DNA of 36,858 nt from Candidatus Gastranaerophilales bacterium (GTDB lineage Bacteria; Cyanobacteriota; Vampirovibrionia; Gastranaerophilales; Gastranaerophilaceae), in contig CALUUH010000018.1 in NCBI GenBank assembly GCA_944323875.1, forward strand, positions 1 to 36,858, read 5' to 3'. Below the pieces are notes generated by a model. That model was not told where the DNA came from and did no database searches. It worked only from the letters and a program-made list of their open reading frames with translations. The position numbers and the translations under genes were made by a program. Of the stretch, positions 15,647-22,003 are shown piece after piece. Every line of letters begins with the position of its first letter. Within the stretch, counting starts at the first letter, position 1.

Positions 15647-17254
15647 TTAGTTTGCTACACAAACAGCGCGGTAGGCACTAGCATACTTGCCGATGCCGTA
15701 GTATATGCTAGTATCTGTATAGTCAAAATAACGAATAAGTGAACAACTTATATTGTCTTCCTGCTCCTCACTGGACCAATAGCCGTAACCAAGGTTAATA
15801 GGGCAATTTGTGCTATATTCTGCTTGGAGTGTTAGGCCGGTTTTGTGCTCGTCTGCTCCTATTGTTACTTCATTCCCGTTTTCAAGATACATATTGCTTG
15901 CTAGTTGTGCTAGTTGCGCTCTTGTTGGTAAGCTCATTCCTTTATCTCTACAGGATTTTATTGCACCTGCCCAGTAATTGTTTGCACAATATGTATTTGC
16001 TGAACCATTCTGGTCGTATGTTGTATCATCGCAAGTATTTATTGCTGTTGGTGCAAAGTCAGTACTCCAGCACATGTCGCCTATCGGGTTATCGCAAGTT
16101 GAGAATGCTACGCCGGAAGATAATTGAATATCTTTACCTACTCTATTCGGCCCTTTCTTTCCGTTTACATCTACCATATATCCCATACAAGATACTTGAG
16201 ATCCTGTATCTTCTATAGGGTCAGCATAAGGACATTCCGGCTGGTATGCCATAATTACTGTTGTGCCATCTGCTACTACAAAGCTCATGGTATTGGTATT
16301 AGTCTGCCAGTCTTTTAATCCCATGCTGGACGCAGAAGTAAGGCTGTCTGTTTCAATTTCCATAGGGTCGTCATTCTTACCTGTTGTAACGACTTTAGGT
16401 GAGTAGCACTTGTTAATGTCTGTGTTGTCACAGGTTTTGATAACTTTCATATATTGTTTGAAAGTGTTCATAAAGTCCTCTGTTGTATCATGACCTGTCA
16501 TGACGCCGTCAGTATTCATTCTTCTGACGGTTTCAGTGAGTTTCTTTTCCCAGAGATCTTTGGCCGTAGACCATGCCTTCTCGTTATGGTTCTGTATGAG
16601 CCCCGGAAGTGTCAATGCGGCCACTATTCCTATTACTGCCAGAGTAATCAAGAGTTCTGCTAGCGTAAATGCGGCGCGCATTCCTCGCCCCTTGCGGGAG
16701 AGGATAGTTGGACTTAACGAGCGTTTAGCGAGTTTAGTCCTAACTTGGTGAGGGGTTACATCCTCAAGACTTGCTGCATGGTGAAATCCTGAAACAAGTT
16801 CAGGATGACGAAGAGAGTCATGTGCTTCTTTAGCGGTTCCCCCGTATGTAAGAGCAGACTTGTCGGACCCCTCACCCGAATTTCTAAGCTCACATTCGTT
16901 CGCTAACAAATTCGTCCTCTCCCGCAAGGGGCGAGGAATGTGTAGCGATTGTTGTGCGTCTTTAGCCAATCCCTTTCCGTCATGCTGAACTGCAGATTGT
17001 GGACAGAAAGGAATGTTTTCCGAAACCGTAGCGGAGCCGGAGGCGAGAGCGTCGTTGAGGGAAACATTTCTTTCTGTAATTTTCTGAGTATTGGTGCAGG
17101 CTAGCCTGCCGGTTTCCTTTAAACCCTCATCCGGCCTGCGGCCACCTTCTCCCATAGGGCGAAGGGAATGTGGCGATTGTTGTTCGCCTTGTTTCGACAT
17201 CTTACTCACTCCACTCACCTTACTCACGTTTCTCACTTTGTTATCATTTTTCAT
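15647..17254 (-). CDS. Type IV prepilin-like protein with a 191-codon repeat-derived N-terminal extension
   Basis: The frame is 535 codons. Only the last 344 (from the ATG at 16681) are prepilin: MRAA then FTLAELLITLAVIG with Glu at +5, a globular domain with many Cys, and a C-terminal YWSSEEQ...SAYRAVCV signature like DUF1566/lectin-type folds. The first 191 codons are translated palindromic repeats: LRPMGEGGRRPDEG, IPRPLRERTN, RHPELVSGFH, LSPTILSRKGRG. They are more GC-rich than the pilin part. Two starts are credible: the ATG at 17254 with AAGGAGGG, or the ATG at 16681, where the repeat itself provides AAGGGG 6 bases upstream and gives a normal 4-residue leader. I favour 16681 for the functional pilin. 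Confidence 0.8.
   Translation of the reverse strand: MKNDNKVRNVSKVSGVSKMSKQGEQQSPHSLRPMGEGGRRPDEGLKETGRLACTNTQKITERNVSLNDALASGSATVSENIPFCPQSAVQHDGKGLAKDAQQSLHIPRPLRERTNLLANECELRNSGEGSDKSALTYGGTAKEAHDSLRHPELVSGFHHAASLEDVTPHQVRTKLAKRSLSPTILSRKGRGMRAAFTLAELLITLAVIGIVAALTLPGLIQNHNEKAWSTAKDLWEKKLTETVRRMNTDGVMTGHDTTEDFMNTFKQYMKVIKTCDNTDINKCYSPKVVTTGKNDDPMEIETDSLTSASSMGLKDWQTNTNTMSFVVADGTTVIMAYQPECPYADPIEDTGSQVSCMGYMVDVNGKKGPNRVGKDIQLSSGVAFSTCDNPIGDMCWSTDFAPTAINTCDDTTYDQNGSANTYCANNYWAGAIKSCRDKGMSLPTRAQLAQLASNMYLENGNEVTIGADEHKTGLTLQAEYSTNCPINLGYGYWSSEEQEDNISCSLIRYFDYTDTSIYYGIGKYASAYRAVCVAN
16682..16704. repeat. 23-bp inverted repeat, left copy
   Basis: Exact inverted match to 16915-16937 (core TCCTCGCCCCTTGCGGGAG). 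The pair brackets about 210 bases that also contain a palindromic segment around 16783-16805 (encoding HPELVSG) and inner GGTGAGGGGT / ACCCCTCACC partners. Confidence 0.85.
16915..16937. repeat. 23-bp inverted repeat, right copy
   Basis: Exact reverse complement of 16682-16704. Together they make the stretch look like a small non-autonomous element or two head-to-head repeat insertions in the prepilin reading frame. Confidence 0.85.
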
Positions 17255-17390
17255 ATACCCTCCTTGTGAATAGATTACAATGTTATTATACCCTAACAGC
17301 TCACTTTTATAAAATGATTAAATATTTTATATGTTAATATAATTTCTATAATAAAATTTTTATCTAATTATAAAATATATGATATTATAT

Positions 17391-17419
17391 TTGAAACCTA
17401 CTGTCAATAACTTTATAAT
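17391..17419 (+). promoter_or_regulatory. Promoter of the small HTH-like gene
   Basis: TTGAAA (17391-17396), 17-base spacer, TATAAT (17414-17419). The -10 box ends 7 bases before the ATG at 17427, again predicting a leaderless transcript. Confidence 0.6.
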
Positions 17420-17426
17420 TTTAAAT

Positions 17427-17657
17427 ATGAAGATTACAGATTGGGATAACGGCGAGATTGTTCGTGTACTTGTTGCACGCAACAAAATTTCGCAAAAACA
17501 GTTGATAAAGCTGCTGGAAGAACATACAAACGAAGAAATTCCGCAGTCAACTTTTGCCAACAGAATTTTTCGCAACAGTATGCGGCTTCGCGAAATGCAG
17601 CAAATTTGCGAAGTATTGGGCTATGATTTGATTATTGAACCCCGAAAAGAGAATTAA
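17427..17657 (+). CDS. Small helix-rich, possibly DNA-binding protein
   Basis: 76 residues from the ATG at 17427. The longer frame from 17379 would start upstream of the promoter. The sequence (NKISQKQLIKLLEEHTNEEI, then PQSTFANRIFRNSMRLREMQ and ICEVLGYDLIIEP) has the spacing of a phage-repressor-type helix-turn-helix, including the closing strand typical of such proteins. No exact family can be assigned. It stands alone, convergent with the TPR gene. Confidence 0.7.
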   Translation: MKITDWDNGEIVRVLVARNKISQKQLIKLLEEHTNEEIPQSTFANRIFRNSMRLREMQQICEVLGYDLIIEPRKEN

Positions 17658-17692
17658 AAAACGGGACCGTTAATTCAACGCCGTCCCGTTTT
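17657..17692. terminator. Terminator between convergent genes
   Basis: AAAACGGGAC pairs with GTCCCGTTTT, with an inner CGTT/AACG stem. It serves the plus-strand HTH-like gene, and by symmetry the minus-strand TPR gene. Confidence 0.8.
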
Positions 17693-17697
17693 CTTGC

Positions 17698-19101
17698 TTA
17701 TTTGTTCTTGCTAAAGAAACTGATTATTTTTTCTAACAGGCCGCTATCCTCCTCCATATTGGAGTTTTCAAGTTTAGCGATTTTGGCTTTGACTTTTTCA
17801 TAATCATCAAGCCCGCGTGCTCGTTCTATGTATTTGTTATAAAACTCAATTGCCCCCGGTTTGTTGCGCAATTTTTCATAGGTTTCAGCAAGTTTTTTGA
17901 TAACTATTGTATTTTTATTGTCTAGATCATACAGCTTTTCAAGACAATCTGCAGCAGTTCTGTAATCGCCGATATTTTCTCTGTATTCCGCAACTTTTGA
18001 AAGCGCAATTTTATTTGTCGGCTCAAGCTTTACAAGTTTTTCGTAAAACTCCATTGCATGCGTTTTGTCTCCGCTTTCTTCCATAAGTCCAGCAAGAATA
18101 GCGGTTAAATCAGCATTTGAGTCGTCTATTCTGTCTGCACTCAGAAATTCATTTATGGCAATATCTTTGTTCCCGCGCAAAAGATTGTATTTTCCCCAGT
18201 TGAGGTGTGCGTTGAAATCATCATCTTTATTTTCGTAAATCATTGCACGCATCTGGAAAAGAAGCGGGTTGTTTTTTTCGTATTTATCATATTCATTTAC
18301 GCATTCCAGTGCTTTGTCGTAATCCCCTTTCATAAAATAATACTGCGCGCGCAAAGCATGGTACTCGCCTTTGTTTTTATATTTATCTTTTAAGCGCTCA
18401 AGTTCGGCAAAGCCTTCTTCCAATTCATTAAGTTCAAACATACACTTGATTTTAAACAATTCATTTTCGGTTGCTTCTTTGGCTTTTTGCGGCTGACCGC
18501 TTTTGAGATAAAGCTGTGCAAGGGATTCTTTTATCTTAGCGTTATTAAACCCCTTTTTTACACCTCTTTCCAGAATATCAGCGGCACTGGACGGAGCATC
18601 TTCTTTAACATATAGATTTGCAAGCCTTAAATATGCATCCTCCGGTGTTGCATCGTATTCAAGGAGTTTAAGATATTCATCAATTGCTTTTAGCGGGCTT
18701 GCGATTTGCTCAAGCAGAGTAGCAATGGTGAACCTTGTCATAACAATTTGCTTGTCATCCTCGGCAAAGGTAAGCGCTTTTCTGTAGTCGTTTACAGCGT
18801 GTTCAAGCTGATGTTCTATAGAATGGCGGTTGCCGCGATAGATGTAATATTTATATTTGTCGGTTGAAAAATATATATCCATTAATTGTTCATAAGCTGT
18901 AGGATTTGTTGCATCAAGCTCCAGAACTTTAGAATAGTATTCGGCAGCTTCTTCCGGCTTTTTCAAAACCATTGCAATGTGGCCCAATCTTTCCAGAAGG
19001 CTCAAATCTTTAGGACTTTTGGCATAAGATTTTTTGTATTCTTCATAAGCTTCTTCGTATTGTTCGTTTTCTTCAAATTGTTCTGCGAGTTGTATACTCA
19101 T
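17698..19101 (-). CDS. Tetratricopeptide-repeat protein
   Basis: 467 residues made almost entirely of TPR-like helical pairs, for example YEEAYEEYKKSYAKSPKDLS, then PEEAAEYYSKVLELDATNP and KAIDEYLKLLEYDATPEDAY, about ten in all. There is no signal peptide or membrane segment, so it is probably a cytosolic scaffold. The C-terminus ends in a short Leu/Ile/Phe-rich tail after repeat 10. A clear ribosome site (AAGGAG) precedes the ATG. It lies 57 bases downstream of pth on the same strand, so the two probably share a transcript. Partner unknown. Confidence 0.85.
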   Translation of the reverse strand: MSIQLAEQFEENEQYEEAYEEYKKSYAKSPKDLSLLERLGHIAMVLKKPEEAAEYYSKVLELDATNPTAYEQLMDIYFSTDKYKYYIYRGNRHSIEHQLEHAVNDYRKALTFAEDDKQIVMTRFTIATLLEQIASPLKAIDEYLKLLEYDATPEDAYLRLANLYVKEDAPSSAADILERGVKKGFNNAKIKESLAQLYLKSGQPQKAKEATENELFKIKCMFELNELEEGFAELERLKDKYKNKGEYHALRAQYYFMKGDYDKALECVNEYDKYEKNNPLLFQMRAMIYENKDDDFNAHLNWGKYNLLRGNKDIAINEFLSADRIDDSNADLTAILAGLMEESGDKTHAMEFYEKLVKLEPTNKIALSKVAEYRENIGDYRTAADCLEKLYDLDNKNTIVIKKLAETYEKLRNKPGAIEFYNKYIERARGLDDYEKVKAKIAKLENSNMEEDSGLLEKIISFFSKNK

Positions 19102-19158
19102 TGTTTCTCCTTTTTTATTTGATTATATAATAAAAGTTTTGTAATGCTAATAATCCGG

Positions 19159-19716
19159 TTAGTTAAATTTATTTTGTGCTTTTTCCATACCGTTTTCAAG
19201 ATAAAATTCGACAGCCTCAATGGAGTTTAATAAAACTTCTTTCAAAAGCGGTAATTGTTCTTTTGAAAAATTTTGCAGAACAAAATTTTCAGACGGAATA
19301 TTTGGCTGCGGACCTATTCCTATTTTCAGCCGCGCAAAGTCTTTTGTCCCCGCATGTTTTATTATTGATTTAATCCCGTTATGCCCGCCGTCAGACCCGT
19401 TTGCCCTGAACCGTATTCTGCCCAGATCGAGAGATAAATCATCATAGATTATTAAAATATCACTGACCTGTATTTTGTAATAGTCCATTATTGCCCTGAC
19501 CGCTTCACCTGACAGATTCATAAAAGTTGTCGGTTTAGCAAGTATTATATCTTCGCCGTTGAGTTTGAATTTAGTTATAAAACTTTTTAATTTGCTTTCC
19601 TGCTTGAAAGATAAATTATTATCCATAGCCCATTTATCCAGCACCATAAATCCAGCATTATGGCGTGTAAAGCAATATTTGTCACCTATGTTTCCGAGTC
19701 CGGTTATTAATTTCAT
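19159..19716 (-). CDS. pth: Peptidyl-tRNA hydrolase
   Basis: 185 residues, normal for bacterial Pth, which frees tRNA from peptidyl-tRNAs dropped by ribosomes. Visible are TRHNAG with the catalytic His19, KPTTFMNLSG, the YDDLSLDLG segment with the Asp that orients the His, and GSDGGHNGIKSI. The N-terminal signature reads GLGNIG where the family usually has GLGNPG; the Asn9 contact is kept. First gene of an apparent pth-TPR unit. Confidence 0.94.
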   Translation of the reverse strand: MKLITGLGNIGDKYCFTRHNAGFMVLDKWAMDNNLSFKQESKLKSFITKFKLNGEDIILAKPTTFMNLSGEAVRAIMDYYKIQVSDILIIYDDLSLDLGRIRFRANGSDGGHNGIKSIIKHAGTKDFARLKIGIGPQPNIPSENFVLQNFSKEQLPLLKEVLLNSIEAVEFYLENGMEKAQNKFN

Positions 19717-19844
19717 TATTTTGTATCCCTTATACTTATTATTTTAACTTAAATATATATTACCGTTCAGGTTTGCCGTGGTTACGCTTAACAAAATGAT
19801 AAATAAAATTTATTTTATAAATGCAAAGCAGCGAGGATGAGATT

Positions 19845-20414
19845 ATGAGTACAAAAAATAAACCTATAATACAAGAAAAGAGTTCTGAAAAGGTCGCAAA
19901 ATTTTTAGAAAGCAGTTCTTTACACAAAAAAGATTTTGCGGAGATGATCGGAGTGACACTTTCTTATGTTTATAACCTGATAGATAACACAATTCCGTTT
20001 TCTACGCGCGGAACAACACTGGAGCGAATCGCAACTGTTATGGAGATAGAACCCGAGGAATTTGAAGAATATAAAATCCCTCAGGAGCCGATTTTAGTTG
20101 ACGAAGCCGTAGAAACCTTTCATAATGCAATGAAGAAGAAAAAAATATCCGTAGTGAATTTTCTGAAAGCGTTTCCGCGCAAAAAACGGTTAGAAATGGT
20201 TGATATGTTACGCGGGGCGTTGCCAGTCCCTATTGATTATAAAGAATTAGAGTTAATCGGTCAGGTTCTTGATCTTGGCAAAGACGAGATTTATGCGATG
20301 TGGGAAAAGCGGGTGCGTCAGGTACTTGAAACAAACGGGATGAATGTGTATGCTAATGCCGCTCTTGTAAATTCTATGTTTGATTGCGCCAAAAAGTTTG
20401 TTAATCTGAAATAA
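19845..20414 (+). CDS. XRE-type helix-turn-helix protein with C-terminal helical region
   Basis: 189 residues from the ATG at 19845; an in-frame ATG at 19821 would add 8 residues. The N-terminal third is a Cro/C1-type fold (KDFAEMIGVTLSYVYNLIDN, then TTLERIATVMEIEPEEFEEY). The C-terminal two thirds (VDEAVETFHNAMKKKKISVV, KRLEMVDMLRGALPVPIDYK) look like a second, degenerate all-helical repeat of similar kind, with KELELIGQVLDLGKDEIYAM as possible third. It may be a regulator with duplicated DNA-binding folds. Followed by a strong terminator. Confidence 0.72.
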   Translation: MSTKNKPIIQEKSSEKVAKFLESSSLHKKDFAEMIGVTLSYVYNLIDNTIPFSTRGTTLERIATVMEIEPEEFEEYKIPQEPILVDEAVETFHNAMKKKKISVVNFLKAFPRKKRLEMVDMLRGALPVPIDYKELELIGQVLDLGKDEIYAMWEKRVRQVLETNGMNVYANAALVNSMFDCAKKFVNLK

Positions 20415-20423
20415 TAAAGGAGG

Positions 20424-20460
20424 GGCGGGTTACAATATTTATTGTAACCCGCCTTCTTTT
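20424..20460 (+). terminator. Terminator after the XRE-type gene
   Basis: GGCGGGTTACAAT pairs with ATTGTAACCCGCC, followed by TTCTTTT. Confidence 0.88.
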
Positions 20461-20498
20461 GTGTTTTAATCACATGAGCATTATATAGGAGTTGGAGC

Positions 20499-21281
20499 AT
20501 GGACAGCAGAAGAATTTTAGATAAAATGGTGGAAGATTATAGCAAATTTGAAGAAGTTACTGCAATTGCTCTGGGCGGCTCATCGACCTCAAATACCGAT
20601 GATAAGGCTTCTGACTATGATATTTATATTTATTGTACAAAAGAGCCGGATGTAGAGGCGCGCAGACATATTGCACAAAAATATGCTGATAAAATGGAGA
20701 TTGACAACCATTATTTTGAAACCGGAGATGTTTATGTTTTGCGTGAGACCGGAAAACCGATTGATATAATGTACCGCTCACCGGACGGGATTGAAGGAAA
20801 TATCAAATGGGTTTTGGATGGCTGTAATGCGTGTCTTGGCTATACGACCTGTTTTGTTTACAACGTTAATAAATCGGAAATTCTGTTTGACCGTTCGGGT
20901 TGGTTTAAGAAGCTTCAAGACAGGACCCGTCAACCATATCCGGATACATTGGCAGAAAATATTATAAAGAAGAATTTCAATTTTCTTAAAGATGTAATGT
21001 ATTCTTATTATGACCAGCTTGCTTCTGCTGTAAAGCGTGAGGATTTTGTGAGTGTAAATCATCGATCTGCTGCATTTTTGGCGAGCTATTTTGATATAAT
21101 TTTTGCAAAAAACAAGCTTTTACACCCCGGCGAAAAGAAACTTGTAAAATATGCGTTGACGCATTGTGATGTATTACCTGCGAATTTTGAAGGTGATGTA
21201 AATGCGCTGGCCGTTGGAGATGTGGGGGAAAGGCTTGCAAAGGCTGACGAAATGGTTGAAAATTTACGAAAAATTTTATAA
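20499..21281 (+). CDS. Nucleotidyltransferase-fold protein (DUF4037-like C-terminus)
   Basis: 260 residues. The N-terminal part has the polymerase-beta nucleotidyltransferase signature: GGSS (26-29), SDYDIYIY with the metal-binding pair D39 and D41, and a third acidic residue in KPIDIMY (D89). The rest is helical and resembles the DUF4037 region of stand-alone transferases, and is not like MNT/HEPN antitoxins. Members move NMP groups to small molecules, RNA or proteins, but the target here cannot be read. It has a good ribosome site (TAGGAG) and sits alone before tRNA-Arg. Confidence 0.8.
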   Translation: MDSRRILDKMVEDYSKFEEVTAIALGGSSTSNTDDKASDYDIYIYCTKEPDVEARRHIAQKYADKMEIDNHYFETGDVYVLRETGKPIDIMYRSPDGIEGNIKWVLDGCNACLGYTTCFVYNVNKSEILFDRSGWFKKLQDRTRQPYPDTLAENIIKKNFNFLKDVMYSYYDQLASAVKREDFVSVNHRSAAFLASYFDIIFAKNKLLHPGEKKLVKYALTHCDVLPANFEGDVNALAVGDVGERLAKADEMVENLRKIL

Positions 21282-21367
21282 TCATTTTGTTTGAGTTATA
21301 ATAATTGTGGTTGACAGCCGGTTGTAAAACCGAAAATACCATTATTGGTTGCGGCAAAGCCGCGTTT

Positions 21368-21441
21368 GGCCTTGTAGCTCAGTAGGATAGAGCGACGGTT
21401 TCCTAAACCGGTGGTCGCGGGTTCGACTCCCGCCAGGGCCT
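21368..21441 (+). tRNA. tRNA-Arg (anticodon CCT)
   Basis: Cloverleaf with acceptor GGCCTTG/CAGGGCC, D-stem GCTC/GAGC, anticodon loop TTCCTAA (CCT), T-arm GCGGG/CCCGC. The anticodon stem has an A-G mismatch at 27-43. CCA is not encoded, and the discriminator base would be T, which is unusual for Arg. Its 3' end is duplicated 236 bases downstream. Confidence 0.88.
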
Positions 21442-21459
21442 TACTTTTTCTTTACAAAG
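21424..21459 (+). repeat. 36-bp direct repeat, copy 1 (tRNA-Arg 3' end; att-like)
   Basis: Covers the last 18 bases of tRNA-Arg plus 18 bases beyond, which form one arm of a CTTACTTTTTCTTT/AAAGAAAAAGTAAG hairpin (21440-21469) likely to terminate the tRNA. Exactly repeated at 21660-21695. Confidence 0.85.
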
Positions 21460-21830
21460 AAAAAGTAAGCAAAAAGAAAATCACATACTAGATATTGTAA
21501 AACTTTTTAGGGTTAATGTTTTTTATTATTCACTGGTGAGGAGTTGAATTCGCCTAATATGCGGGTTGCGCGAGCCGGCAGAGGGCGAGGCTTGTCTGCA
21601 AAATGGTTAGCCATTGCAGCAGACAACCGCAGACACGTTTAACGCCGGCGAGCAAGACACGACTCCCGCCAGGGCCTTACTTTTTCTTTACAAAGCGGAT
21701 TGCGAGCAGAGGGCGAAACGGCACGTAAAGCAAATTTAACTTTACGGTGCTGTTGTAGACCTGTTTAACGCGAGCAACCAAGCAGAAAAAGATTAGATAA
21801 AGATAATATATTATTAGGTCATATTAGGTC
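21460..21830. repeat. Non-coding block with two diverged hairpin-bearing units
   Basis: Two units, at about 21561-21659 and 21694-21783, share flanks (GCAGAGGGCGA near the left, GTTTAACGC then CGAGCA near the right) but enclose different hairpins: TGTCTGC...GCAGACA with inner ATGG/CCAT in unit 1, and CGTAAAG...CTTTACG in unit 2. The second copy of the tRNA 3' end lies between them. I see no protein gene here. Confidence 0.55.
21660..21695 (+). repeat. 36-bp direct repeat, copy 2 (att-like)
   Basis: Perfect copy of 21424-21459 without the rest of the tRNA, as left by site-specific integration at a tRNA 3' end. It does not continue into the second arm of the terminator hairpin. Confidence 0.85.
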
Positions 21831-21833
21831 TAA

Positions 21834-21926
21834 TTAGGTATTTACCGGAAGTTTGCAAATCTTGTTGAAAACAATTATCTAATCAAACACGGTAAAACTC
21901 GCGGTGTTTGGTATACAAAGGCGTAA
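21834..21926 (+). pseudogene. Remnant of the 3' end of a gene
   Basis: Thirty codons ending in TAA read like the natural C-terminus of a winged-helix or similar protein (YRKFANLVENNYLIKHGKTR then GVWYTKA). Upstream the frame is closed by a TAA at 21831 and shifts near a TTAGGT triplet repeat (21813-21839). Probably debris of a lost mobile or accessory gene. The family is a guess. Confidence 0.4.
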
Positions 21927-22003
21927 ACATAGCAATTGGGATCCGTGGTAAAAATTTACAAAGAAAATGAGGAGACAGAGTTGTGTTTAATGTTTCATTT
22001 AAT

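Noticed and set aside
15531..17254. CRISPR-like repeat array
   Set aside because: The repeats differ in type, spacing and orientation, no regular spacers exist and no cas gene is present.
19159..19716. Inactive peptidyl-tRNA hydrolase because of GLGNIG
   Set aside because: The catalytic His, the Asn contacts and the Asp are all present; the Pro to Ile change is probably tolerated.
21559..21642. 27-codon plus-strand ORF within the tRNA-Arg repeat block
   Set aside because: It has no well-placed ribosome site, and its sequence is that of the hairpin unit, which is better explained as a structured repeat.
21555..21785. Integron attC sites (GTTTAAC cores and hairpins)
   Set aside because: The paired R'' core, the spacer layout and any cassette ORF or integrase are missing; the core motif alone is too short to count.
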